64,000 bases of DNA. Source: Tenodera sinensis (Eukaryota > Arthropoda > Insecta > Mantodea > Mantidae). The translations under genes and the position numbers were made by a program. Positions 20,595 to 31,724 of this stretch are shown here, piece by piece (position 1 is the stretch's first letter; each line of letters begins with the position of its first letter). The stretch lies in NCBI GenBank assembly GCA_030765045.1, contig CM060967.1, positions 168,664,251-168,728,250 on the forward strand. Direction: 5' to 3'. The notes beneath the pieces were generated by a model. That model saw only the letters and a program-made list of their open reading frames with translations, ran no database searches and was not told where the DNA came from.

Positions 20595-21095
20595 ATTATT
20601 CGGAAAATGCGTGTTCTTCTATATACTTCTTACTTAGTCAATCTTCTTGTACCATCCGGTGTGAAAGTTTTTAAAAGAGCCTTCTATTTCACATTGTCTT
20701 TTGAAAGCTTCTTTGCTCCATTCATATCCAGTCCTTTTTCCTTCAAAATCCCTTTAATCCAATCTTCCCAGGAACATCGAGATCTTCCACTTGATCTCCT
20801 TCCCCCAACTCTAGCTTGCCAAGCCTGTCTTCACCCACACGTTGAACGTGGCCAAACCATCTCAATTGATTATTTTCTATGTTTATTGTAAAAGTTGAAT
20901 TTTAAAGTTTGTTCTAATTGTCTGATTTCCAATTCTATCTCGTTTAGCTTTACCTTTCACTCCTCTCAAGTATCTCATTTCATTAGTTTGTAGTTTGCTA
21001 ATTGAGTTAAGAGATGTTAATGGCCAAGATTCTGAGGCAGTATTTCTCAGTAAGCCCTCTACAATTTATTTCTTTATAAGTCTTCTGTATCTACG
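20595..21095 (-). pseudogene. RTE/CR1-like LINE, C-terminal polyprotein remnant
   Basis: The minus strand encodes EMRYLRGVKGKAKRDRIGNQ, TIRTNFK.Q, then NNQLRWFGHVQRVGEDRLGK across a stop codon and frameshifts. This is the layout downstream of the reverse transcriptase in many insect LINE polyproteins (MRYLRR...RRNEDIR..L.., then LRWFGHV.RM). Several stops make it non-functional. The plus-strand open frame at 20607-20891 is its shadow. No 3' tail could be placed. Confidence 0.65.
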
Positions 21096-21103
21096 ATATA
21101 TAT

Positions 21104-21104
<1 letters not shown>

Positions 21105-21169
<65 letters not shown>
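21105..21169. repeat. (CA)n microsatellite
   Basis: 65 bp of perfect CA dinucleotides. It adjoins the LINE remnant and is not in an X copy. Confidence 0.95.
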
Positions 21170-21171
<2 letters not shown>

Positions 21172-21179
21172 ACGTATAT

Positions 21180-22160
21180 AGGCATAGACAGCCTCCAGTA
21201 ATAATTTGTTATATGACTAGCCTAAATTGACTTTTTTTCTTCTTATAATTAATTAATAGAGGAAAGAAGTGTTTGAAATTGACTTTTGTCTTTAAATAGG
21301 CATAAGTATATTTAAAGTGTGATTATCGGCGAATTCAGTGGCATTCGTGGTTTGAACTGCACTATGAACGTTCTACATTGTATTTGAACATTAATCGGAA
21401 GGATTGATCAGATGTAAATTGATTTGTATAACGACGAATCCGCCATAATTTAGCGGACTATTTAGCGACGTGAAAAGTGTGAAGATTACTGTTTGAGAAG
21501 AGTTTATTAATATCAATAAAGAGTAATCAAAGCCACTTCTAACTTTATATAAATGTAGTTCATCCGTGTCGCTCGGGATAGACAGAATTTAAAAATATTC
21601 TACACACCGATTGCAGCTAGGCCAGGGAATACAATAGCATGATATAACAATACCAACGAGTGATAGTGAGAAATATTAACTTCTACAGTTCGCATCAATA
21701 AATTTATGTTGGTATATAAGTTACTTTGTATGTTTTGTAATGCAGGGCTGGGGAACGCCTATCAGTGTATCCGCGACGTATTGTTTTTTGGGATATATGC
21801 AGTACTCTAAAGTGGTAGGGAAGACAAGCGCAGTCGTGGAAGTACATGGTTTTAATATCTCACTTGCTGAGGTTCAACAGAAGGTCATATTGTTTTGCAT
21901 TGTGTTCATAAGCTGAAGACATATGCAGTGATTGGCTACATCCGTTCTCTTAATGTTTGCATGCCATTTCACTGACGGCACGCCAATTAGCAGTAAAGCA
22001 AGACATATTACTACTTTCTTCAACTTAGCCTTGCTCTTGGGAACTGCAGGTGCGCTTGTCCTTGGCACGTGCAGTGTACAAAACACATGCCAGTATGTTT
22101 CAGTCTTTCATAATGGGTTAGTAAATTCCTTTCTTTTCGTGTGTCCAACATAATACCTCT
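21180..22160. other. No recognisable feature
   Basis: AT-rich. Two opposed open frames at 21874-22153 are not recognisable. A CACTGCAG acceptor-like site lies just before the minisatellite frame (about 22173-22180). Confidence 0.4.
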
Positions 22161-22186
22161 TTATTTTGGGTCACTGCAGGTTAGAA

Positions 22187-24379
22187 ATGGGTGCTTTTTA
22201 TTTATTGTTTCATTTATGCATCGCCTGTAACTATAATGGTGACATCGGCAGTCTTTCTTTTGGAACATATTACTCTATAGGCAATGATGTTAACTCCTAT
22301 TCAGTGGGTTTTGCATCTTTGGGTTTTCTGCACATTAGATCACACTCCCATTCATACCTCCAGACTCTGGGGAAGATGGGTTTTGGATCCTTGGGTTTTC
22401 TGTACATTAGATCACACTCTCATTCATACCTCCAGACTCTGGGGAAGATGGGTTTTGGATCCTTGGGTTTTCTGTACATTAGATCACACTCTCATTCATA
22501 CCTCCAGACTCTGGGGAAGATGGGTTTTGGATCCTTGGGTTTTCTGTACATTAGATCACACTCTCATTCATACATCCAGACTCTGGGGAAGATGGGTTTT
22601 AGATCCTTGGGTTTTCTGCACATTAGATCACACTCTCATTCATACATCCAGACTCTGGGGAAGATGGGTTTTGGATCCTTGGGTTTTCTGTACATTAGAT
22701 CACACTCTCATTCATACCTCCAGACTCTGGGGAAGATGGGTTTTGGATCTTTGGGTTTTCTGCACATTAGATCACACTCTCATTCATACCTCCAGACTCT
22801 GGGGAAGATGGGTTTTGGATCTTTGGGTTTTCTGTACATTAGATCACACTCTCATTCATACCTCCAGACTCTGGGGAAGATGGGTTTTGGATCCTTGGGT
22901 TTTCTGCACATTAGATCACACTCTCATTCATACCTCCAGACTCTGGGGAAGATGGGTTTTGGCTCTTTGGGTTTTCTGTACATTAGATCACACTCTCATT
23001 CATACCTCCAGACTCTGGGGAAGATGGGTTTTGGATCCTTGGGTTTTCTGTACATTAGATCACACTCTCATTCATACCTCCAGACTCTGGGGAAGATGGG
23101 TTTTGGCTCTTTGGGTTTTCTGTACATTAGATCACACTCTCATTCATACCTCCAGACTCTGGGGAAGATGGGTTTTGGATCCTTGGGTTTTCTGTACATT
23201 AGATCACACTCTCATTCATACCTCCAGACTCTGGGGAAGATGGGTTTTGGCTCTTTGGGTTTTCTGCACATTAGATCACACTCTCATTCATACCTCCAGA
23301 CTCTGGGGAAGATGGGTTTTGGATCCTTGGGTTTTCTGCACATTAGATCACACTCTCATTCATACCTCCAGACTCTGGGGAAGATGGGTTTTGGATCCTT
23401 GGGTTTTCTGCACATTAGATCACACTCTCATTCATATCTCCAGACTCTGGGGAAGATGGGTTTTGACTCTTGGGGTTTTCTGCACATTAGATCACACTCT
23501 CATTCATACCTCCAGACTCTGGGGAAGATGGGTTTTGGATCCTTGGGTTTTCTGCACATTAGATCACACTGTCATTCATACCTCCAGACTCTGGGGAAGA
23601 TGGGTTTTGGATCCTTGGGTTTTCTGCACATTAGATCACACTCTCATTCATACCTCCAGACTCTGGGGAAGATGGGTTTTGACTCTTGGGGTTTTCTGCA
23701 CATTAGATCACACTCTCACTCATACCTCCAGCCTCTGGGGAAGATGGGTTTTGGATCCTTGGGTTTTCTGCACATTAGATCACACTCTCATTCATACCTC
23801 CAGACTCTGGGGAAGATGGGTTTTGACTCTTGGGGTTTTCTGCACATTAGATCACACTCTCATTCATACCTCCAGACTCTGGGGAAGATGGGTTTTGGAT
23901 CCTTGGGTTTTCTGCACATTAGATCACACTCTCATTCATACCTCCAGACTCTGGGGAAGATGGGTTTTGGATCTTTGGGTTTTCTGCACATTAGATCACA
24001 CTCTCATTCATACCTCCAGACTCTGGGGAAGATGGGTTTTGGATCCTTGGGTTTTCTGCACATTAGATCACACTCTCATTCATACCTCCAGACTCTGGGG
24101 AAGATGGGTTTTGACTCTTGGGGTTTTCTGCACATTAGATCACACTCTCATTCATACCTCCAGACTCTGGGGAAGATGGGTTTTGACTCTTGGGGTTTTC
24201 TGCACATTAGATCACACTCTCATTCATACCTCCAGACTCTGGGGAAGATGGGTTTTGACTCTTGGGGTTTTCTGCACATTAGATCACACTCTCATTCATA
24301 CATCCAGACTCTGGGAAGATGGGAAATAATCTTGGATAGAGAAAAATTCTTACTCCACAGTCGGGAATCACAGCCATGA
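22187..24379 (+). repeat. 72-bp minisatellite with a long open frame
   Basis: 28 tandem copies of a 72-bp unit span about 22312-24330. In one frame they encode a 24-residue unit of the form GFGSLGFLYIRSHSHSYLQT plus LGKM. Before the array the frame has an ATG at 22187 and a short hydrophobic start (MGAFYLLFHLCIACN); after it the frame ends at 24379. A second frame is also open for 681 codons because 72 is a multiple of three. Between units, changes include silent ones (GGATCC, GGATCT, GGCTCT) and amino-acid changes (Y/H, L/I, GSL/DSW) in similar measure, so there is no clear sign of selection on the protein. A secreted repeat protein is possible but a non-coding minisatellite is more likely. 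Confidence 0.85.
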
Positions 24380-24384
24380 CTCCA

Positions 24385-26300
24385 CGCTGTACCGTCGGAG
24401 CCAACCTGTTGGCTTTTATTTGTCCTTTTTGGCGGTTTTTTGCTAATTAGTCGTTTATTTTAGCGTTTTATGGTCCTAAGCTCACTTCTAGACTACTTTT
24501 TTATTGCTCTTTCTCAATTGAAATAGACAACAATAATTTGTACCTATATGACAATATAAGAATATCTATGATTAAAGTAAGAACAATTTTATTCATAAAG
24601 CTTTTCGCATTGTTTCATTCGACCAGAAGTTTGTATTTTTAAGCAGCAAATATTTAATTTCATTCTAACGAATAAGATTTTGGTGTTACGTGATAAGAAA
24701 GGTGCATCGGTTTCTCACTGCAATATGTACGCACGTATTAATGTATTTCAACAGTCCATGAATATGGGGGGAAAGACACACATTGGCTGATGGAAGGTGT
24801 TAATCCTTAATGTCAAACATTGTATCCATTATTTAAATATATAACTACAAATAAAATTAAAATATTAATTAATTTGTACCACATTTTCATGTTCTTAACT
24901 TCAGTTATTAGGTTTCTTAAACATATATTTAAAGCAATTGATAGTCTTCAACTTCTCAATGTGTGACATCTGGAAAATGGAATACTACGAACAGTGGATC
25001 CGTCTTCTTTCGTGGTCATTTGCGGTTCAGTTTTGTTTCACCCACGACATTTCTGAGGTACACTGTTTAACCTCTGATGCCTTGTGTTTATATTTTGCTC
25101 CTTTTTAGCGTTTATTTTGGATCTAGGTATGATTTTGGATTTTGCTATTCACAATAGGCATAAAGCTCTCCTGGATACAGAGTATTAGGGGTATGGGTGC
25201 GGTTTATTAGGCAGAAAAAAAGAAAAGAAACCGAAAGAGAAAAAAGCACGCGTGTGTGTCAAGCTTACGAGAGGATTGAAAACTGTGAGTTGTAAGATGA
25301 CGAAGAACTGTAGACTGTACTATCAAAAACAGGACAGAACTATTATTTCGCACTCCTCTGCTTTACAAAATAGATTTTATTCGATTCCCGAGAACGTTCA
25401 ATTTTTCCGCCCTTCCTGGTTATGGCCTGCAAGGCAATGAGAAATACAATGGGATGATACAAAAGCACTGTTTACTACACAAAAAACTGCAACAGGAACT
25501 ACAGAATATTTATTTGTTTATACTGCAGCAACAATAGATGGCATTGATATATTTTTGGACGTGGCGAATGACCTTGGTAGGATCTGCACGAGTGACGTCA
25601 TAAAAATTGATGGTTGGGATAACGTCTCTGTTTCCTACCTGAAATAAACAAGACACTGCCGATAATGCGAGCGGGCAGTGTACTTAATGAGACACTGTCT
25701 CGCGATGTTTACTACACAGACACTAAACTGACATACTCATGCTCTTATAAATTCAACAGTGAACACGGCCATAAATCAGCGCGCAACTTCAAGTCATTTG
25801 CCACGTCTAAAAATACTCCTGTACTCCGTGATAGTGAAATGGCGCTGGGCAGGCTATCCTAGTCACGATCCTCTGCCCCAGTTGAAAATCCGCCACTGGA
25901 TGAAGTAGCATTTCTTATCTCATGGTTACATGTTTACAGTCTCCGCCGCTGTATCCACGCGTCAACATGCAACTTGGGACCACCAGCGATCTTCCATCTT
26001 CAGTAGAAGATCTGGATTACAGACCAAAGTGTTTTTACAATAGACTTGGCCGCCGAATGTTTTTATTAAGAAGAATGACCTATATGCGTGTGCTTAACAT
26101 AAGATAACAGCTGCCGCCATCGCTTTCTGAGGGATGCTCCGTAAATACCCACACTCAAACTTCCCAGCAGAGTTATATCGCAATAGGCAGCATATTGGTA
26201 ACAATAAAATTAAAGCTAAGACAAATATGCTTTTGCTTGCAGTGTGCGCGCGCTGTAGATAGTGTGATGAGGGAAAGGGGTTGCCACAAAGTCTAATTGT
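24385..26300. other. No recognisable feature
   Basis: AT-rich with short unrecognised open frames (25252-25440, 25665-25862, 25922-26107). No shared repeat was seen before X copy 5. Confidence 0.45.
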
Positions 26301-26304
26301 AGCT

Positions 26305-26975
26305 TTCAAATTCCGTTCTCTTTGCACGGTTAACATGTAAAAAATGAATAACGATGTTCCATTTGGCAGAAGTATAAGTTCTCCAAAACTCACACAGATA
26401 ACAAGGCATATCTCCGAAATGGTTCACTCTACAAAAAATTATTCAGACATAAACTGTGTGTTTTAACAAGATCTACATTTCTGTATAATAAGACTTGGTC
26501 TGTTTCTTACGGTTTACCAGTTATGCAAAAGTCATCCAGAGTAAACAGGACTACATGGGCTATAGCCAGAAAGTTCAAGATATATATATTTAATTTGGCA
26601 TAACATATCTTAAACCTGTAGCATTTTAATAAACATCGTTGGAGCCATTTTCAAAGAAATCAAATTTTTCGAAAAATTTTCCATGTAAAGGGTAGTTTAG
26701 GGCGGAGGAATTTTCTTCAAAATCTCCGTGTCACATCCTTGAATAACATTAAACTTAAATACCAACTCTAGTTTTTAACGGACTTTTCATTTTCGAGTTA
26801 TGCTGTCCAAAGACTGACACACACAAACACGGACCTTTTTCTAAAAATGCTTTTTATTTTCGATCCGGGGGGCGGCCCTCGAAACACATTTCCGGTGAAA
26901 TATCGACTCGAATTTTTGGGTGGAATACAATACTTCCTCTACTTTAGTAACGTAGTAGAGAAAGTAAAAATATAC
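26305..26975 (-). mobile_element. Family X copy 5
   Basis: Well-preserved minus copy running to the X head (AATACAATACTTCCTCTACT then GTAGTAGAGAAAGTAAAAAT). A short CACACAAACACG sits at the microsatellite position. The far 3' end is missing. Confidence 0.75.
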
Positions 26976-27039
26976 CTTAGCAGTAATTGTTAAACCAGGA
27001 ATACATACGTAATAATTTTGAAGGCAATACTATGTGAAT

Positions 27040-27560
27040 TCGAAACTTTAACTACTATTTCATACATAGAGGTGTTAATTTATATACGGATTATTACCTG
27101 GTTTTTCTTTTGTTTTGTACAAATTAGCACTAGATGATTCTTTTGTTTAGTCAGTCGCCAACTGTATCGCATAAATCACTGGAAAACAATTTATTACATG
27201 TTAACAATAAAAAATAGCACTCCATTGCAATTTGACAACTGTTCTTTTAATAATTCATGTATTTTTCCAGAAGAAAGGTTATTTTTTAACGTTAAGAATA
27301 AAGTAAGATTTCTTTGAGATTATAAACTGGTTTTCTGTTATGACATACATACATACATACATGTAATTCTTGGGTTTCGTTTTCCTCAGTTGGCAGTGTG
27401 CTGGGTATATCGATCTACACAAATCGAAATGAAAATATTTTAGGTTATTTTTATAGAATGTAATATTTTTTGGTCAAATCTTTTTTATTTTGTATTTAAG
27501 ATCCTATTTTATTTATGAAGTAGCTCAGAGACATATAATTGGACAGTCTGAGCTTGCCAG
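27040..27560. repeat. Interspersed repeat family Y, copy 2
   Basis: Aligned with 19740-20180; contains a small CATA repeat (near 27342-27362) absent from copy 1. The open frame that follows (27539-28000, 153 codons) starts with TTG and has no recognisable domain, so I do not call it a gene. Confidence 0.6.
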
Positions 27561-28160
27561 AGGAATTCTGCCGCTGTAGGTTGGTTGAAAGGATAACGAA
27601 TGCCAGTAGTGGACTTATTTCTATTCTTACAGTAGAGGGAATTCTTTCTTGGTGTCGCCGTTGTCACCCAAAGATGACGACAGTGCATAGGAATGTGTAT
27701 GTTTATACGGGAGAAGAGGGTATACAAACAAAAAATTTGGAAAGTCATTGTGTTCACATCAGGCTCTCTAATCCAAACTGGGAGTCAGCAAAGTGGTTCG
27801 GACCACACTTTTGTTTTTTCTGTCGCCCCTTGTGCACGCGTGTGTGGCCAGCTGTGAATATTTATTTTTTATTCAGCGCGCTTTATCGGTGCGGCATCTC
27901 TACCTCATCCTTCTTTGGTGTTGATGTACCTTTCGATAGCAAACAGCACAGCACCTATACCTATATGGATCCGAACAATAGGAGAAGCTGTATCCATTAA
28001 CATTACCTTGAGTGAAATTCATTTGTGACGTGTCTTTTAATAAAGTGATAAGACAGAAGAATGTGTTAATCTTTCAAGCCAGCTTTTGCAGTTCTGGTCC
28101 GCCAAGTCATTTTTTTTTTACTTTTGCTAGTACGTATAGTGATGTAAAATATGCGCGCGC
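27561..28160. other. No recognisable feature
   Basis: Includes most of an open frame of 153 codons with a TTG start and no known motifs. A T-run lies near 28112-28120. Confidence 0.4.
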
Positions 28161-28219
28161 GGACCGCCTCCGTGGCGCAGTGGCAGCCCACCTGCTTCTG
28201 GCTCGGATTATCCGAGTTC

Positions 28220-29102
28220 GATGCCCGGAGGGTTGCCAACATTTAAAAGTAAAATTACGGTACAAACCACTCAAAATTATAGATTTGGATTAAAAATTAT
28301 CGTACATCATAAAGCAATCACTACAATAATAAAAATATCAGTATAATAATTATGAAAATTTAAGAGTAATGATGTTTATTATATCCACTTACAAGATTGA
28401 TGATCTCAACAAATATTACAACTTTAGCACTTATGTTTCTCGCACTATTCATCTGAAAGTTCTTCTTCCTCAACCGTTGCAGCATTGTACACATTTGTTG
28501 TTGAGATAAACCTTAACATCTTCTCGTTTACTTGCAGATTTTGAGATCTACCACGTTCTTTCATAAGATGAGACGACAAAATGAGTTCATTTACCGTATC
28601 TAGTGCCAATCTGTTTCTAACTTTGGTTTTTATTAAACCCAGTTTCGAAAAAAGCCTTTCACAAGAAGTGCTTTTGTGGGGCAAGGAAACCACTGATAAT
28701 GCAAAGTCTGCCAGTTCTTTGAAATCAGTATTTTCATCGAGGTGACACGTGTGTTTAAGAACACTCCAGAAACTGTCAGGTTCAGGCATGTTCTTTATTT
28801 CACACGGAATATCACGTATTCCGAGTTTTCTACATTGATCGTCAATTTTCTGAACAGTGCCTTCTTCATTGAGATTATCAGACCTGGGCACACTGGCAAC
28901 AAGAGGATAAAGGGTAGCAGGCTTAGTAGCTATGGGACGGAGACAGACAATGAGGACAAAAGTGCTGTTATTTGTAATTAGTTTCATTTCGCTGGAGTGA
29001 CAAACCAGTGAAAATGATATTTCGCCGGTATCGAACTATCATACATTCAAATTATCGTACACCCCCATAATTGTCGTACGAGTTGGCAACCCTGATGCCC
29101 GG
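28220..29102. mobile_element. Non-autonomous hAT element with exact target duplication
   Basis: The element spans 28229-29093 (865 bp). Perfect 12-bp TIRs AGGGTTGCCAAC / GTTGGCAACCCT are at 28229-28240 and 29082-29093. GATGCCCGG is duplicated at 28220-28228 and 29094-29102; 9 bases match, and hAT elements normally make 8, so one base may belong to the TIR. Subterminal AATTATCGTAC motifs occur near both ends (about 28296, and 29051 with a variant near 29070). It encodes only the C-terminal transposase region and cannot move itself. Its insertion split a tRNA-derived SINE. Confidence 0.85.
28445..28987 (-). pseudogene. hAT transposase C-terminal (dimerisation) fragment
   Basis: 180 codons with an ATG at 28987 and a stop at 28445. 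Residues ~90-135 hold LADFALSVVSLPHKSTSCER followed by LFSKLGLIKTKVRNRL and VNELILSSHLM. This is the hAT C-terminal dimerisation region, whose (S/C)ERLFS...K.RNRL motif packs against the catalytic fold. The BED zinc finger and the first catalytic acidic residues are missing, because the whole element is only 865 bp. The first ~25 residues are probably non-native sequence created by the internal deletion. The frame is intact, so a truncated product is conceivable, and in principle such fragments can act as repressors. That is speculation. Confidence 0.8.
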
Positions 29103-29344
29103 TACCGGCGTGGAGATTTTTTCCCCGCTGGCAGGTCTATCACGGGGTGCACTCAGCCTCCTTAGGTCCCGGGGGCAGTTGAACTACTTGATGAAGAAGT
29201 AGCAACCCAAAACCTGAAGGCAGTATAACTGGCCGGAAGCGTTTGGGGCGCCGACCACGTCTCACCCTCCACTACTGCACCCCACTCATGAAGCCTGTAT
29301 TGGGCAGAGAAGGGGGATGCAGCGGCCAGGCGGTAAGCCTTGAC

Positions 29345-29725
29345 CCTTCATGGACTATTGCACTGGGGAGTTTTTACATATAATGGGCAAGGTTAATATA
29401 TCTACTATATACTTTACACCTCATTACCCTTTTCTATTTTATCTATTTTTACTCATACTTATTTTAAGCATCTTAACCTTATTTTTCTTAAATATTTTCC
29501 TGCTTTCTCCATATATTCAACTAATCCTAAATTAATTTTTTAACTTTTAGCGTTAAATTCTCTGTCCCATTTTTCGTAGCATTACATTCCAAAATATACT
29601 GCCCAATTTTCACAAAATCTAACACGTTTCGTGCACTTCTGCCCCCTTTTCCATCCCTGTTATGATACTTAGGTTTGTTACACCTGCATGCCCCAATCTG
29701 GCCTCTTTATCGCAGACCTCCAACA
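29345..29725. other. No recognisable feature
   Basis: T-rich sequence between a SINE and an X copy. The open frame 29350-29535 is low in complexity. Confidence 0.5.
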
Positions 29726-29727
29726 TA

Positions 29728-30290
29728 TAGTAAATAGGGGAAGTATTACATTCCACCCAAAAATTCGATATCGAGATTTCACCAGAAATAGTTTTGGAAC
29801 CTCCTAAATTAACCAAAGTATTTTTAAAAAAATTGCGTATGCCACGTAGGTCCTTCAAAGATGTTGAAGAAAATTGCCCCACCCTAAACTACGCTTTCTA
29901 TGGAACATATTCCTAAAATTTTGATTTTCTCAAAAATGGCTGTAATGATTTTGATTAAAATGCTATATTTTAAGATGATTTTGTGGCAAATGAAATGTAT
30001 ATTTTGAACTTAATGGCTATAGCCCACGAAGTCCTGTTTACTCGTGATGACTTTTACATAATTGGTAAACTGTAACAGATAGACCAAATCTTACTATACA
30101 AAAAAATGTAGGTCTCGTTAAACACGCAGTTTATCTCTGAACACATTTTTTGTGGAGTGAACCATTTTGGAAGTAATTAACTTCACCAAATGTTTATCTG
30201 AACTAACATGAAGTAGAGAGGGGAAATAAGAGTTTGTAAGAATAGTTATTACAAGGGTAGAGTGCAACACGTTAGATTTGTGTAATTTTT
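29728..30290 (+). mobile_element. Family X copy 6
   Basis: Starts GGGGAAGTATTACATTCCAC and ends AGAGTGCAACACGTTAGATT. The segment with the microsatellite is deleted: the head jumps to TTAAAAAAATTGCG. The open frame 29619-29882 is not a gene. Confidence 0.7.
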
Positions 30291-30752
30291 ACAGCATAAA
30301 TGCATGCATATTTCAAGAGGTTTTAGCTCATAAAAATCTGAGCTCTAAAATGATGTACTTGTTCAACATTTTGATTGAGTTTATGCCAGAAGCAAAGTAG
30401 AACTGCTTTGATGTGCTGGGACGGGGGCAGGCAGGCAGGTATATTGGAACGAAGACGCTGGCAGTAAATTACCAGGAGGTCACGTTCATTGATGCCATAA
30501 TCCTCAATACAGCAGCACTTCCAACAGCTTTACGAGTAAACATGAAACTTACATTTACGGATGACGGGCAGTGCTTGATGCTATCTTTCAATGAATATCG
30601 GATTCATCTCCACGACTTCATGAATTATTACACCTACTTCTAGCACAAGAGAAACAGCGAAATAACACTCATTTATCTTATCTAATACAGCTACTTATTA
30701 AATTTGACTCTACTGTAGATTTCCATTAGTTAAATGTCCATGTACTATTTTG

Positions 30753-30862
30753 AGTGTTGGCAGAATTAATTTTTCCATTTATTACATTGCAGTAACTATT
30801 TTATTCCAAACTTCTAAACTTGTTCTATATAGACATCCACAATTTATTTAACTTGTATTCCT
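30753..30862. repeat. Lone terminus related to the TIR element at 1184-2547
   Basis: GAGTGTTGGCAG followed by AT-rich sequence and TTATTCCAAAC resembles the left TIR. The other end is not found; family X sequence begins near 30865. Confidence 0.4.
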
Positions 30863-31002
30863 ACGAGTATGCGATTTGAAGATTTTGAAAAAAATCCCGA
30901 CATTGAAGCTACCCTTTTCATGGAAAAGTTTTCGTTATTTTTGATTTTGAAACAAATGACTAAGCATTTTGATTACATATTTTGTTCTATATAGTTGTAT
31001 AA

Positions 31003-31330
31003 GGTGGTGCCGCGGACGAGTGGTTAGACCGTTCGCCCATTATCAAGGTTCGATCCCAGGGTCCCGCATGTGTTATTCGTGATGGAGGAAGTGGCGCCTG
31101 GGCGGGTTTTCTCCGGATTCTTCGATTTTCCCCACCACTCATTTCACCAGTTGCTTCATTACCACCTTTCCACTCATCCATTTCGCCTGCGTTTCGTATC
31201 CTGTTTCTCACTCTCATACTTGCAGGTGTTCACTCTGTCCGGTGCAGAGGTCCCTCTGCTCCTCCTAGGCGTCTGACCCTAGGCACTGACTTGTAAGTCC
31301 TAGGGTGTTTTAGTCCTACATTTCCGAATT
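31003..31330 (+). mobile_element. tRNA-derived SINE-1, copy A
   Basis: Starts GGTGGTGCCGCGGACGAGTG with an A box (ACGAGTGGTTAGACC) and B box (GGTTCGATCCC), like a tRNA-Ser-type head. The body contains GGCGGGTTTTCTCCGG and ends GGCGTCTGACCCTAGGCACT, then GTAAGTCCTA. Two further copies lie at 58206-58512 and 60507-60812. Open frames across it are artefacts. Confidence 0.8.
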
Positions 31331-31339
31331 AAAAAATAA

Positions 31340-31622
31340 ACCCCTAGCACTACAGTCGTCATTAGTGGGGTGCGCTACTAGAAAGTGGGACGTGGTCAGC
31401 GCCCCGAACCCTCCCGGCCAGTTATGCGGCCTTCGCGACCTGGGCCGCTACTTCTCTATCAAGTAGCTCCTCAATTGGTCCCCCCGGGACCTAACGAGGC
31501 TGAGTGCATCCCGTGCGAGACCTCCCAGCGGGGGAAAAATCCTCATGCTGGTACCGGGGATGGAACCCGTATCCTCCACGCCAGAGGCAAGCGCGCTACC
31601 AATTGCGCTACGGAGATGGCCT
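31340..31622 (-). mobile_element. tRNA-derived SINE-2, copy B
   Basis: On the minus strand: TAGGCCATCTCCGTAGCGCA (A box), then GGTTCCATCCCCGGTACC (B box, degenerate), TTAGGTCCCGGG, CTACTTGATAGAGAAGTAGC and GGGGCGCTGACCACGTCCCA. It is homologous to copy A at 28161-29340 throughout, but has no hAT insertion. Confidence 0.8.
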
Positions 31623-31724
31623 ATTCCGGATTACTTTTGTATAATTTGTAAACTAACGGATGGACAAACTCATACTGCAAAACAGTATATGAAAGATATA
31701 CAATTTATGTGAAATGATATAATA

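Larger units (their letters stand above)
28161..29340 (+). mobile_element. tRNA-derived SINE-2, copy A, split by a hAT element
   Basis: The head at 28161-28228 has a polymerase III A box (TGGCGCAGTGGCA) and B box (GAGTTCGATGCCCGG). The body resumes at 29103 (TACCGGCGTGGAGATTTTTT, then TCTATCACGGGGTGCACTCA). The second copy, 31340-31622 on the minus strand, reads straight across this point (ATCCCCGGTACC), giving the empty site. Confidence 0.8.
30870..31720 (+). mobile_element. Family X copy 20, interrupted by two SINEs
   Basis: X sequence covers about 30870-31000 (GATTTTGAAAAAAATCCCGA, TTGATTACATATTTTGTTC) and resumes at 31626 (ATTACTTTTGTATAATTTGT, AAACTAACGGATGGACAAA). The 620 bp between them are SINE-1 in plus and SINE-2 in minus orientation. 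Both parts are degenerate, so this is an old X copy. Confidence 0.6.

Noticed and set aside
22284..24329. Second long frame (681 codons) in the 72-bp array
   Set aside because: Alternative reading of the minisatellite; two frames cannot both be genes and neither shows clear selection on codons.
27539..28000. 153-codon plus-strand gene
   Set aside because: Starts with TTG inside repeat Y sequence and has no recognisable motif or splice context.
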